This document shows positions 36,380-49,140 of a DNA stretch of 64,000 nt, one piece after another. Source of the DNA: CAVUCH01 sp963763095 (lineage in GTDB: Bacteria; Acidobacteriota; Vicinamibacteria; Vicinamibacterales; JAENWD01); assembly GCA_963763095.1 (NCBI GenBank), contig CAVXNR010000007.1, positions 1-64,000 on the forward strand, in the 5' to 3' direction. A program made the position numbers and the translations under genes. Positions within the stretch are counted from its first letter, which is position 1, and every line of letters begins with the position of its first letter. A model generated the notes under the pieces. That model searched no databases and was not told the DNA's origin. It saw only the letters and a list, made by a program, of their open reading frames with translations.

Positions 36380-37552
36380 ATGAGCACGGTCTCCATCGCG
36401 GCAGGCGCACCGCCACGCGACCGCGTCGAGCTCGCGGGCGTCATCGGTCTGCTCGTCTTCGTCGGCGCCCTGCAGCTCTCGATCGCGGTTGCCGGCATCG
36501 TGCTCGCGTTCTCGATCGGCTGCTGGGCGCTCTTCGCGACGCTGCACCACGAGAGCGTGGGCGTGCCTCGTTTCTTCTGGCCGCTGCTCGTGTACGCGGC
36601 GTTGACGCTGCTGTCGGCCGCGGCGTCGTACGACAGCGCCGCAAGCTTCGTCGATTCCAAGCAGCTGGTGCTGTTCCTGATCGTCCCGATGGTCTACCAG
36701 TTCGGGCGCGGGGCACGGGCGATGACGGTGGTGCAGGTCGTCATCACGGTCGGTGCCGCGAGCGCCGCGTGGGGCATCGTGCAGTACGGGTTGTTCAACT
36801 ACAACAACCTCGGGCAGCGGCCGCAGGGCGCGCTGGGCCACTACATGACGTACTCGGGCCTCCTGCTGCTCGTGGTGGGCGCGGCGGTGGCGCGGTTGCT
36901 CTTCGAGCCGGGGAACCGCGCATGGCCGGCGGTCATCCTGCCGGCCCTGCTGGTCGCGCTCGTGCTCACGTTCACCCGGAGTGCGTGGGTCGGCGCCTGT
37001 GCGGTCGCCGCGCTGCTGCTCGCGATGAAGGACTTCCGCCTGCTGCCCGTCATTCCGATCGTCGCGGCCGCATTCTTCGCGATCTCGCCACCCCAGATCA
37101 CCGCGCGGTTCTACTCGATATTCGACGTCAAGGATCCGACCAGCCGTGACCGCGTGGCGATGCTCCACGAGGGCGTCGCCATGGTCAGGGCCCACCCGAT
37201 CACCGGCGTGGGGCCGAACATGGTGCAGCGGCTCTACGCGCAGTATCGCGATCCGACCGCAGTCGAGAAGGTCAATCCCCACCTGCACAATGTGCCCATG
37301 CACATCGCCGCCGAACGCGGGCTGCCGGCACTCGCCGCCTGGCTGTGCGTGATCGGGATCGCGACGATCGATCTCGCACGGCTGCTGCGACGCAGCCGCT
37401 TCCCGTCGCTGCCCGCCACCGCCCTCGCGGCGATCGCGGGCATGCTGGCCGCGGGCCTGTTCGAGTACAACTTCGGTGATTCCGAGTTCCTGATGCTGTT
37501 CCTCGTCCTCGTCACGCTGCCATTCGCGGCCGAACGTCCGGACCTCCCGTGA
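36380..37552 (+). CDS. O-antigen ligase/polymerase-like membrane protein
   Basis: About 390 residues with ten or more hydrophobic segments. The Wzy_C region has LTFTRSAWVGACAVAALL, then a periplasmic loop with DPTSRDRVAMLHEGVAMVRA, HPITGVGPNMVQ and the conserved HLHNVPMHIAAERG. These fit the WaaL/Wzy family, which joins or polymerises glycans on the outer face of the inner membrane. The frame is intact. Its TGA overlaps the next GTG. Confidence 0.85.
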   Translation: MSTVSIAAGAPPRDRVELAGVIGLLVFVGALQLSIAVAGIVLAFSIGCWALFATLHHESVGVPRFFWPLLVYAALTLLSAAASYDSAASFVDSKQLVLFLIVPMVYQFGRGARAMTVVQVVITVGAASAAWGIVQYGLFNYNNLGQRPQGALGHYMTYSGLLLLVVGAAVARLLFEPGNRAWPAVILPALLVALVLTFTRSAWVGACAVAALLLAMKDFRLLPVIPIVAAAFFAISPPQITARFYSIFDVKDPTSRDRVAMLHEGVAMVRAHPITGVGPNMVQRLYAQYRDPTAVEKVNPHLHNVPMHIAAERGLPALAAWLCVIGIATIDLARLLRRSRFPSLPATALAAIAGMLAAGLFEYNFGDSEFLMLFLVLVTLPFAAERPDLP

Positions 37553-38557
37553 CGGTCGCGCCGACGCTGCCGCCGCTCCTCTCCGACCGCGCCGGCACTC
37601 TCCTCGAGCGCTTCCCGCGCGCGGCGGTGCTGGTCGTCGGCGACCTCATGCTCGATCGGTTCCTCGTCGGCCGCGTGGATCGCATCTCGCCAGAGGCGCC
37701 AGTGCCGGTCGTCCTGTTCGATCGCGAAGAGAGCCGCGTCGGGCGGCGCGGCAAACGTGGCGCACAACGTTCGCGCGCTCGGCGGAACGGTGCACCTGGT
37801 GGGGCTCGTCGGCGGGGACGCGCCCGCCGACACGCTGCGCGCCGCCCTCGCCGCGCAGGGCATCAGTCCGGACGGTCTGCTCACCGACCCGGCTCGGCAC
37901 ACGACGGTGAAGATGCGCGTCGTCACGACACGCAATCAGCAGGTCGCCCGCGTGGACTACGAGAGCGATGGGGAGGTCCACGGGAGCGTGGAAGCGGATC
38001 TGGTCCGGCGTGCAACGGCTGCCGCGGCAACCGTGCAGGCCATCGTGGTGTCGGATTACCTGAAGGGCGCTGTCACGCCGCTGCTGATGATGCGCCTCGC
38101 CTCGCTCGCTCGCGAACGGGGCGTGCCGCTGCTGGTCGATCCCAAGATCCCGCATCTGCCCTACTACGCGGGCGCCACGTTCATCACGCCGAACCACCAC
38201 GAGGCGGAGATTGCCACACAGCTGCGCATCCGGGATGAGGCCGACGCGCAGGCGGCTGCGCGGGCATTCCGGGATCGTGCCTGCGCGGGAGGGGTGCTCA
38301 TCACGCGCGGCGAGCACGGCATGTGGTTGCTGGACGACTCGTTCGAGGGGCCCCTGCCCGCGACGGCGCGGGAAGTGGCCGATGTCACCGGCGCGGGCGA
38401 CACTGTGATTGCCACGCTCGGCCTGGCCCTTGCGGCCGGCGCGACATCGGCCGAAGCGGCCCGCCTCGCCAATTACGCCGCCGGCGTGGTGGTCGGCAAG
38501 TTCGGCCCCGCGACAGTGGGAGCCGACGCGCTGTTGCGGGCGGTGGTTACTTCCTGA
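37549..38557 (+). CDS. D-glycero-beta-D-manno-heptose-7-phosphate kinase (one frameshift near 37743)
   Basis: PfkB-family kinase resembling HldA or the N-terminal half of HldE. The N-terminal VLVVGDLMLDRFLVGRVDRI continues SPEAPVPVV. One extra G near 37743 (GTCGGGCGGCGCG) separates it from AANVAHNVRALGGTVHLVGL. The C-terminal PfkB motif is VTGAGDTVIATLGLAL, and the end is YAAGVVVGKFGPATVGADAL. The corrected length is 335 residues. It supports heptose synthesis for the adjacent GT9 enzyme. No cytidylyltransferase domain follows, so that step would be encoded elsewhere. Confidence 0.88.
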
Positions 38558-38648
38558 CCCGACACAGGACCACAGGCGGCAGCTTCCACGACCTTTCGGG
38601 CTGGGCGGCGATCGCGCCCTGACCGGGACGTACACCGCATAGCCAACG

Positions 38649-39814
38649 TCAATTCCCGGCCAGCAACGACTCGATCCGCTGCATGACAACCGCCCAGCGA
38701 TACTCCGCGTCCACGTAAGCGCGCCCCTGGCCCCCCAGCGTGCGGGCCAGGGCCGGGTCACGCACGAGTAGCTCGAGAGCTTCGGCGAACTCTCGCGCGG
38801 TGCCGTAATGCAGGCCCGCCATCCGCGCGTTCCACCTGCCCCTTGAGCACACGGCAGCGCCCGTTCACAAGCGCTGGCGTGCCACGATTCCACGCTTCGA
38901 GAAGCACCATGCTGAGGCTCTCGTACGGTGAGGGCACGACGAGCGACCGGGCATGTGCCAGGAGGGCGTCGCGAACCGTATCGGGAACGTACCCGAGCGG
39001 ATGGATCAGCGGGTGCTCGGGAACTGGCATGATCGCCGGACCCGCCATGACCAAGGGGATTGGCGGGCGACCGTCCGCCAGGTACGCAGCGAAGTACCGC
39101 AGCAGGATCTCGCACCCCTTGTTCCGCTCGATGCGGCCCACGTAGAGCAGGAAGGTTTCCGGGATGCCGATGGCGTCGAGCGCCTTGCGGTCCCCTGGTC
39201 CGGCCGGCGGATCCAGCCCGGCGCCGATGACGGCGGACGGCGGGGTGGCGCCTGCGAGCCTCGAGGCCACGAGATCGCGTTCCTCCGGCGTCAGGAACAG
39301 GTACGCCCGCGGCCATGCGAAATAGGACGCGAGAATCGGCGCATGGATCAGCGGATCCTCCTCGGCCGTCGGCACGAGCACGGCGCGGTCCCGTACCGCC
39401 TGCACTCCGTGGAAAGCGGGGTAGTAGCGATAGGACCAGAAGAGGACGCGGTCGTAGCGCCGGCACCCCCGATGTCAGATGATCAATGAGCCCGGGCACG
39501 ATCGGGCCGTTCTCGTCGAACCAGCGCGCCTGTTCCTCGAGCGTCGCGGCGCCGGTGAACACCAGGTCGCTGAGGTCGCGGAACTCGTGCAGCCGGCGCG
39601 GACGCTGCACGTGGAAACGGACGACGCGCAGCCCGTTCACCCTCGTTTCACCGGCCGGGTAGGCGTTGCGCCACGTCACGTAGTTCTTCGCCGTTGTCGT
39701 CAGCACGGTCACATCGTGCCGTTCGGCGAGGTGCTCGGCGATCGTTCGGCAGTGCGCTTCGGATCCACCGGTCACGTCCGTGCCGTACCGGTGGACGACG
39801 CACGCGAGCCTCAT
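38649..39814 (-). CDS. Glycosyltransferase family 4 (frameshifted)
   Basis: MRLACVVHRYGTDVTGGSEA is a GT4-type N-terminal fold start with the Gly-rich loop, then AEHLAERHDVTVLTTTAKNY. After an indel near 39475, the catalytic half has LLYVGRIERNKGCEILLRYF and SLVVPSPYESLSMVLLEAWN, with the EX7E-type motif. Another change near 38835 leads to GTAREFAEALELLVRDPALA. The length is about 388 residues. It is coupled by ATGA to the preceding small gene and converges with the kinase gene. Confidence 0.88.
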
Positions 39815-40288
39815 CGGGGCGGCCGTGGGGCTCCGGGCGGCACGCCGGGCAAGGGCGCGGGGGCCGCGCTGCGCAACGCGTCGATGTCCTGCCGCAGCCG
39901 GGCGTTCTCGATCGCGAGCGACTCGAGGCACGCGAACAGCACGAGGTTCACCTGGTGCTGCCGGCGAAAGTGCTCGCGCGTGGTACTCGTAGAGCCAGCG
40001 GTTCAGCGGCAGGAGAATACGGCGCTTCAGGAACAGGAACGCACCGCCGACCACGGGCCGGTGCGTCGACAAGCGCAGCGGCGTGTCGACCCGCCACTCC
40101 TGCTCGTCGGGCAGCAGCTCGGGCAGCAGCAGCTCACCGCGATCGCGTCCTTCGAGGCCGCGCCGGAAGACGCGCGAGACTTCATCGAAGATCTCGGGGT
40201 CCCTGAACTCCGGGGATCCCGCCGCCGCGAGCCGCTCGCGCACCTGCGCCCGGACACGTCCCTGAAGGTCGGCCATGACGGTGGCCAC
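39811..40288 (-). CDS. Conserved protein of unknown function, coupled to the GT4 gene (one frameshift near 39975)
   Basis: MATVMADLQGRVRAQVRERL starts a helical protein of about 158 residues. It contains GGAFLFLKRRILLPLNRWLY, then after one extra base QHQVNLVLFACLESLAIENARLRQDI as a short coiled coil, and a Pro-rich end. I do not recognise a family with known function. I recall similar proteins near glycosyltransferases and methyltransferases in surface-glycan loci, which suggests a scaffold or regulator. Its TGA overlaps the GT4 ATG. Confidence 0.6.
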
Positions 40289-40548
40289 ATCGACGCGCGG
40301 CGAGTCGGGGGGACGACAGGCGTGATCTCCGGCGCCATTCTACAGCGTCAGCACGACTCGGCGGGGTCGCGGCCGCTCGCGGGGTGGCGCTTGCATTCGT
40401 GCGGGGGCTGTGCAGAATTCCTGCTTTCCGCCGGCACTCGAGGCCCGGCGCCGTTCGTCATCTCGTCGCTCCACATCACGCGCCGCCTCCGTGCACATCC
40501 TGCAGCGGCAGCGGCTCCATCGATCGTCGAAAATGGAGGGAGGCAGCT
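40289..40548. other. 260-base divergent gap
   Basis: The gap separates the minus-strand small gene and the plus-strand membrane protein gene, so two promoters are expected. I see no strong consensus promoter, RNA or repeat. AGGGAGG just before 40549 is a good ribosome-binding site. Confidence 0.35.
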
Positions 40549-41082
40549 ATGTCATCCACGCGCGTGCGACACCTGGATCTGGTCGCGGCCGCGGGTCTCG
40601 CCGCCGGCGGCGTCTTCGGGGTGGCAGGCACCCTGGTATCTCAGACCGCGCTACGCCAGGTACTTTGGGCAGTCGACGGTGTTGGCCTGATCGTCGCGAC
40701 CGCGCTGCTGACCGTGCGGTTTCTCCGGCAGGGGGAGGACTGCGTCGCTGCAGGCTTTCTCGTGTTCGCGATTGGTGAGAGCCTCCTGGTGTCGGGCACC
40801 GCAGCGGGCCTGGCAGGGAGCGTTCCGTCCTTCGCCGGCGGCGTCGCGCTCTGGGCCGCCGCGCTGCTGCTGATCAGCATTCCCGCGGTCTTCCCCACGT
40901 GGGTCCGCCTCGTCGGCGTGCTGGCGGCCGGTCTCTTCTCGTGGGTTGCGCTGCGAATCTTCCTGGGTGAGCAGCTGCTGCCGACATCAGCGCCGATGCC
41001 GTTCTTCGCCTACCCGTTTCTGGTCCTGACTTTCGTCGGGTGGATGATGGTGCTCGTAAAGGCGCGACCGGCGGGTCACTGA
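40549..41082 (+). CDS. Small integral membrane protein of unknown function
   Basis: The 177 residues hold about six hydrophobic segments, for example LVAAAGLAAGGVFGVAGTLV, LLLISIPAVFPTWVRLVGVL and MPFFAYPFLVLTFVGWMMVL. No catalytic motif is seen. It starts at ATG 40549 behind AGGGAGG. It lies upstream of the aldo/keto reductase on the same strand. The frame is intact. Function not assigned. Confidence 0.75.
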   Translation: MSSTRVRHLDLVAAAGLAAGGVFGVAGTLVSQTALRQVLWAVDGVGLIVATALLTVRFLRQGEDCVAAGFLVFAIGESLLVSGTAAGLAGSVPSFAGGVALWAAALLLISIPAVFPTWVRLVGVLAAGLFSWVALRIFLGEQLLPTSAPMPFFAYPFLVLTFVGWMMVLVKARPAGH

Positions 41083-41197
41083 AGGGAAGAGCGGAGCCCG
41101 CAGGTCGAATGAGAACGCAGGAGTCGGCAACTACCGTGCCCTTGCAGTAGCCACCCCGCGGCGCGACAATACGGATCCAAGCACGAGGTGAGGACGC

Positions 41198-42152
41198 ATG
41201 GCCAGACGGATCACGCGGCGCGAGTTCATCGAGACCACAACGCTGACCGCCGCCGGCCTCGCCGCGGCATCCGCTGACGCCGGCGCCTCGGCAGCAGCGC
41301 TGCCGACGCGTCCGTTCGGCAAGACCGGCCTCCAGGTCACGCTGCCTGGCCTTCGGGTGCGGCAGCCGGTTCCTCATGTACGAGCAGGAGGCCGTCGCCC
41401 TCGAAGTGCTGAACGGCGCCGTCGATCAGGGCATCCGCTACCTGGACACTGCAGTCGGCTACGGCGACGGCGAGAGCGAGCGTCGCGTCGGTCTCCTCAT
41501 GCGCACACGGCGGAAGGACGTCGTCCTCGCGACCAAGATCCCGCGGACGGCCCGCACGCGCGACGCCGCGCTTCGTCAGGTGGAGGCGAGCCTCAAGCGA
41601 CTCCAGACGGACCACGTGGACGTGCTCCACCTGCACGACCTCACCGACGCGCAGGATCTCGCCGCCATCGAAGCGCCGAACGGCGCCATGAAGGCGCTGT
41701 ACGAGCTGCGGTCCCAGAAAGTGACCCGCGCGATCGGGATGACGAGCCACACCGATGGTGCGGTGATGGCGAAGGCGATCGAGCAGAACGACCTCGACTG
41801 CGTGCAGATGGCCATGAATCCCGCACGCGCCCTGCAGTTCGAGGAGCTCGCCCTTCCGACGGCGAAGAACAAAGGTCTCGGCGTCATCCTGATGAAGGTG
41901 ACGAGTCAGGAAAAGCTGGTCGGCGCCGGCCCCGGCAAGGCAGACATGTCGAGTCTTCTGCGGTACGCCCTCAGCCTGCCGGTCTCGACGGTGGTCGTCG
42001 GGATGCCGAAGCGCGAGTTCATTGCCGAGAACATCGCCATCGCGCGCGGCTTCTCGCCGATGACGGAGCAGGAGATCGATCGCGTCCGGAAGAGCGTCGC
42101 GCCGCAGCAGGCGGCAGTCGCATCCTTCTTCAGCGGACACGTCGACGCGTAA
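41198..42152 (+). CDS. Tat-exported aldo/keto reductase family protein (one frameshift near 41350)
   Basis: MARRITRREFIETTTLTAAG is a twin-arginine signal (RRITRREF). The mature protein starts TRPFGKTGLQVTLPGL. One extra C near 41350 leads to DQGIRYLDTAVGYGDGESER with catalytic Asp and Tyr positions, then VVLATKIPRTAR, and HVDVLHLHDL, the usual AKR barrel motifs. The length is about 317 residues. Tat-dependent aldo/keto reductases are frequent in Acidobacteria and Planctomycetes; their substrates are mostly unknown. SD GAGGTGAGG precedes the start. Confidence 0.87.
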
Positions 42153-42216
42153 GAGGCGCATCGGTCGCGCGATTGAGCAGGCCGCCTCGAGGCGAGCCTC
42201 GGATTCTCGTGAACGG

Positions 42217-44884
<2,668 letters not shown>

Positions 44885-45014
44885 CTGTCGATCGGCGTAT
44901 TCGCGAAGGGCTGCCGATTATATGACTGAAAGTTGCATCGGGCGCGAGGAATGCCCGCCTGCGGCGCCCCGTCGTTGGGCGCCATCGAAGACGAGACCTG
45001 GGGGCGGTGCTGCT

Positions 45015-46300
45015 TTACGATCGCCAGAACGTGAACTGCGGCAGGTGCGAGCCGGTACCGAGTCGCAGCAGGAACAGCGCCATCCAGCACGCGGCGGGAA
45101 TCCAGGGCCGATCCAGCCGATTCGCGACGCGCGACAAGGCGGGCGAGGAGCGGATCGCCACGATTCCTCCCGCGGCGGCCATGAAGTAGTACGCGGGAAA
45201 GATGAAGCGATCGGCCTTCCGATCGGAAAACGAGAACAGCACGATCAGGAGAAATGACGCCGACAATCGCGAACACCAGGCGCGCGCACAGCCCGCGGCC
45301 GCGTCGGACACTGTCGACGACCTCGTCCGCGCGCGATTGCGGGCGCTCGAGCGCCCACCTCCCGAACGCCGCCAAGCGCGACGATGCTCCACGGGAACGC
45401 GTACCAGGCGAGGCGCGCCGGTGTACCAGACGATGTTGTAGCCCGCGCGGTCGATCGCGCCTCCGGCGACAGCGTCGGGCCTGAGGCGAGGCCCGGTGTA
45501 GAACGCGAGGAACGAATCGCCCGGTCGCGGCACGATACGCCTACTCGTACGTGATGGTCAGCATGGGGGCGACCAGCAGCACGACGTGAGAGCGACCCAC
45601 GGCACGGCGCGCCGCGACGCATCGTTTCTGCCGGAGCGTCCGGCGCCGGCACTCGCGCGATCGGACCATTCGGCTGCAACGAGCCATACGCCGCAGGCGA
45701 TCGGTACGAGGAAGCCGAAGACTCCTTTGACCAGCAGCGCCCAGGCAAATCCGAGCGCCGTCAACCACGCCCACACCGGACGCGCGCGCGAACGTTCGGT
45801 CGCGAACAGGGCCAGCAGCACGCCCGCGAGCACCGCGTATTCCTGGTTCGCCCGGACCCGGAAGACGAATGCGATCGGCATGAGCTGCACGATCCACCCG
45901 AGCGCGCGCGCGTCGCGCCGCGACGCACCAGCGCGCCGCGATCAGCTGCACCAGCACGATCGACACGTCTGGAACAGCGCCATTCACGGCGTAGGCGGCC
46001 TGGGCGCCGGGTAACCCAGGCGCCCGAGCAGCGCAGGCAGGACCAAGATACCGATCGGGTGTTCGCGAAAGGGCCCTGTGAAATCCCACAGCCCCCACCA
46101 CTCGGGTGCTATCCATCGCCGAACGGCTCGACCGACAGGCGCGCGGAGATGCCGGCGTAGACCCTGGAATCCGGATCGCCGCTGGTGAACCCGACGAGTG
46201 CGATGAGCAGGAAGGAGGCAGCGCCAGCACCGATCCAGGCAAGAGTCGCGGTGCGACGATCGGCCGGCGAGCTGAACAGGGGCCGCGCCCCGTCGATCAC
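45015..46300 (-). CDS. Multi-pass membrane glycosyltransferase-like protein (frameshifted)
   Basis: A GTG at 46300 overlaps the HAD stop. The N-terminal segment TLAWIGAGAASFLLIALVGF is followed by GDPDSRVYAGISARL and PEWWGLWDFTGPFREHPIGI, with acidic residues in the first outer loop as in the GT-C (ArnT/PMT) fold. Further spans are ALGFAWALLVKGVFGFLVPI and YNIVWYTGAPRLAWYAFPWS. The C-terminus is HLPQFTFWRS. About four indels occur. The protein is near 428 residues. It probably transfers a sugar from a lipid carrier; the target is unknown. Confidence 0.7.
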
Positions 46301-46967
46301 GTCGCGTCACCCACCAGGCGCTCGAACGCATCGTCCGGCAGATGTTCGAGCGACCCGACGACGATATCGGCAACGAGCGGGCGCGACCCATGGAGGTGAG
46401 CCCAATCGTGCGCATGCCGCCGCGCCGGCCCGCCTCGACGCCGGCCGGCGCGTCCTCGACGACGACGGACCGGGCGGGCGGCAACGCCGAGCTTCTCGGC
46501 CGCGCGCAGGAAGACGTCCGGCGCGGGCTTGCCGTGCGCCACTTCTTCGGCCGACACCCAGGCGTCGAAGACGCGTGCGAGGCCGAGCACCTCGATGATC
46601 ACCTCGATGTTCGCCGGCGGCGCAGACGAGGCGACGGCCTGACGCCAGCCCGTCTCGCGCAGGCGCGTCAGCCACCGTCGCACGCCGGGCAGCGGCTCGA
46701 TGCCGCGCTCGCGAACCATCACGCGATAGCGCGCCTCCTTCGACTCTCCGAGCCGCGCGATCTCCGCGGTCGTGATGCCCGTCGCCGAAGTAGCGCCGCA
46801 GGATGGCGTCGTTGCGCTGCCCGAACCACGATGCGAACTGCTCGTCGGTGAGCGCGTGCCCCTCGCCCGCCAGCGTGTCGCGCCACGTGAGCCAGTGGTA
46901 TTCGGCCGAGTCGATCAGCGTGCCGTCCATGTCCCACAACACGGCTCTCGTTCGAAGCTGTCACCAT
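46297..46967 (-). CDS. HAD-superfamily phosphatase (beta-phosphoglucomutase-like, frameshifted)
   Basis: After a start MVTASNESR at 46967 and one indel near 46940, the HAD motif I LWDMDGTLIDSAEYHW appears, with nucleophile Asp. Motif II SSAPPANIEVIIEVL is in another frame after an indel near 46775. AHGKPAPDVFLRAAEKLGV carries the motif III lysine. Another change near 46475 precedes the C-terminus. The cap type and PD sequence suggest a beta-phosphoglucomutase-like enzyme acting on small sugar phosphates. It is coupled by GTGA to the membrane glycosyltransferase. Confidence 0.83.
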
Positions 46968-46970
46968 CGT

Positions 46971-48569
46971 TCAGTGCCTGAAGTGCCTCCGACCGGTGAA
47001 CACCATCGCCATGCCGTGCTCGTCGGCGGCGGCGATGACTTCGGCGTCCCGCACGGAACCGCCCGGCTGCACGACGGCGGTGGCGCCGGCCGCGGCGACC
47101 GCGTCGAGTCCATCCCGGAACGGAAAGAACGCGTCAGACGCGGCGACCGAGCCACGCAGCAGGTCTGTCCGGTGTTGTGCCGCCTTCATGACCGCGACGT
47201 TCACGGCGTCGACGCGGCTCATCTGCCCGGCGCCGATCGCCAGGGTCCGATCCGGGCCCGTGAAGATCACGGTGTTCGACTTGACGTGCGCGCAGACGCG
47301 CCAGGCGAAGCGGAGCGCCTGCCATTCCGCCGCGGACGGGCTTCGTCTCGTGGGAACGGTCAGGTTCCCCGCTGCCGGGTCGCTCCAGTCGAGGCGCGCC
47401 TCGGTTACGACGTCGCGCGCCTGAGCGAGCACGGCGCCGAGAATCGACCGCAACTCCAGGCCCGGCGTCGTCGCGCGCTCGAAGCTCGCGACTACCACGC
47501 GCATGTTTGTCTTCTTCGCCAGGATCGCACGCGCATCGTCGTCGACCGCCGGGGCTACGACCGCTTCGATGAACGTGCTCACGATCGCTTCCGCGGTGGC
47601 CGCGTCGAGCGGGCGGTTGAGCCCGACAATCCCGCCGAAGGCCGCCAGCGCGTCCGCATCGCGCGCCCGCACGTAGGCTTCGGCGATCGTGTCGCCCGTT
47701 GCGGCGCCGCACGGGTTGGTGTGCTTGATGACGACGGCCGCGGGCTCGGTGAACTCCACGGCGATCCGCGCGGCCGAGTCGAGATCGAGCAGATTGGTGT
47801 ACGAAAGCTCTTTGCCCTGGAGCACGAGGGCCGCCGCCAAGGCCCTCGTCCGCAGCCGCGTACCACGCCGCCGGCTGGTGTGGGTTCTCGCCGTAGCGCA
47901 GGTCGCGCACCTTCCGCAGCGCGAGCACGAGCCGCGACGCGCCGACGGTTCGCTCCGGCGTCGCGAACGGGGGCGCCGCGCCGGCGTCAGCGTGATCGCC
48001 TCGAGCGTGGACGCGATGGCGCCGTCGTACGCCGCCGTGTGCGCGAAGGCGGTGCGGGCGAGATCGAACCGGAACGCGAGCGAGGGGCCCGCCGGCTCGT
48101 CGAGCGCGGCGAGCACGCGCGGGTAATCGTCAGGCGAGACCACGACCAGGACGTCGCGGAAGTTCTTGGCCGCCGCGCGGACCATGCTCGGGCCGCCGAT
48201 GTCAATCTCTTCAACCAGCGCGTCGAACGGTGTGTCCGGATTGGCGGCGGCCGCTGCGAAAGGATAGAGGTTGACGGCGACGACATCGATCAGGCCGATG
48301 CCGTGCTCGGCCGCAGCCGCCAGGTGGCCGGGCTGGTCGCGCCGCGCGAGGATGCCGCCGTGCACCAGCGGGTGCAGCGTTTTCACGCGGCCCTCCATCA
48401 TTTCCGGGAAGCCGGTCACGTCGGAGACATTGGTCACGGGCAGCCCGGCCGCGGCGATTGCCTTCGCCGTGCCGCCGGTCGAGACGAGCTCGAACCCCCG
48501 CCGGCTGAGCCCTTCCGCGAATTCGGCGAGGCCCTCCTTGTTCGACACGCTGAGCAGTGCTCGTTTCAT
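46971..48569 (-). CDS. purH: Bifunctional AICAR formyltransferase/IMP cyclohydrolase (paired indels at 47840-47990)
   Basis: PurH carries out the last two steps of IMP synthesis. MKRALLSVSNKEGLAEFAEG at 48569 is the proper start; an upstream in-frame ATG at 48656 is less likely. The MGS-like domain has LVSTGGTAKAI, DVTGFPEMMEGRVKTLHPLV and HGGILARR. The transformylase half has VVIKHTNPCGAA and SRVDAVNVAVMKA. Over 47840-47990 the open frame reads Arg-rich nonsense, while the next frame gives VRDLRYGENPHQPAAWYA, the conserved motif. So two compensating indels corrupt about 50 residues. The length is 532 codons. Confidence 0.94.
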   Translation of the reverse strand: MKRALLSVSNKEGLAEFAEGLSRRGFELVSTGGTAKAIAAAGLPVTNVSDVTGFPEMMEGRVKTLHPLVHGGILARRDQPGHLAAAAEHGIGLIDVVAVNLYPFAAAAANPDTPFDALVEEIDIGGPSMVRAAAKNFRDVLVVVSPDDYPRVLAALDEPAGPSLAFRFDLARTAFAHTAAYDGAIASTLEAITLTPARRPRSRRRSEPSARRGSCSRCGRCATCATARTHTSRRRGTRLRTRALAAALVLQGKELSYTNLLDLDSAARIAVEFTEPAAVVIKHTNPCGAATGDTIAEAYVRARDADALAAFGGIVGLNRPLDAATAEAIVSTFIEAVVAPAVDDDARAILAKKTNMRVVVASFERATTPGLELRSILGAVLAQARDVVTEARLDWSDPAAGNLTVPTRRSPSAAEWQALRFAWRVCAHVKSNTVIFTGPDRTLAIGAGQMSRVDAVNVAVMKAAQHRTDLLRGSVAASDAFFPFRDGLDAVAAAGATAVVQPGGSVRDAEVIAAADEHGMAMVFTGRRHFRH

Positions 48570-48626
48570 GAATCCTGTCAGTCTCCAGCCCGGGCATATG
48601 CTCGGAAGTCGTGGACTGCCAACGTC

Positions 48627-48714
48627 TTGACACTCTGTCGCGTTGTCTGCCATCATCGCCGCGACGCCAGCGGGCTTACGGCGCGTCGAAAGGCCGCATC
48701 CGCGGTCTTTTTTT
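48627..48714 (+). promoter_or_regulatory. Promoter plus terminator hairpin upstream of the cold-shock gene (leader attenuator or small RNA)
   Basis: TTGACA at 48627-48632 is followed 18 bases later by CATCAT as a possible -10. Downstream is a hairpin CGACGC (48662-48667)/GCGTCG (48683-48688), then a typical terminator: AAAGGCCGC, ATCC, GCGGTCTTT and a further TTTT (48689-48714). It stands about 80 bases before the cspA-like ATG on the same strand. It is either an attenuator in a cold-shock leader or a short transcript of about 50-60 bases. purH is divergent, so the terminator does not belong to it. Confidence 0.55.
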
Positions 48715-48792
48715 GTGCCTCATCGCCGCCGATGGGGTCGGTTGGTCTCGCGGCACCCTGACACCGCGAAAAGCAAGTAGGACAGAGAACGT

Positions 48793-48997
48793 ATGCGCAT
48801 CACAGGCAAGGTCAAGTGGTTCAATAACGCCAAGGGCTACGGTTTCATCGAGCGGGAGGGCGGCAGCGACGTCTTCGTTCACTACTCGGCGATTACGGGC
48901 GACGGCTTCCGGTCGCTCGAAGAAGGCCAGGCGGTGGAGTTCGAGAATCGTGGACGGCCCCAAGGGCCCGCAGGCTGGTAACGTGATTAAGGTCTGA
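48793..48997 (+). CDS. Cold-shock domain protein (one frameshift near 48945)
   Basis: MRITGKVKWFNNAKGYGFIE contains the RNP1-like KGYGFI, and DVFVHYSAI contains RNP2. One extra A in GAGAATCGTGG near 48945 breaks the frame. Corrected, the protein ends EFEIVDGPKGPQAGNVIKV, 67 residues, the normal CspA length. These proteins bind single-stranded RNA and melt structures. The gene stands alone, behind a leader with a terminator hairpin. Confidence 0.93.
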
Positions 48998-49140
48998 CAA
49001 CACTCCGCGCGGTGCCGGCGTCTGACCACACGGGGCGGACGCCGGCGCCACCGTTCTCACCTCGTCGCCGCTCATCGCGAGCACCTGCCCCCGTTTTCAA
49101 CCTCCACCTCCCTTGTCACCCGCGGGCATGTCGGCCGTCA

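Noticed and set aside
37646..40288. An 880-codon minus-strand frame spanning the small unknown gene, the GT4 gene and the kinase region
   Set aside because: It is a chance read-through created by indels in a GC-rich region; only the first 100 or so codons belong to a real gene.
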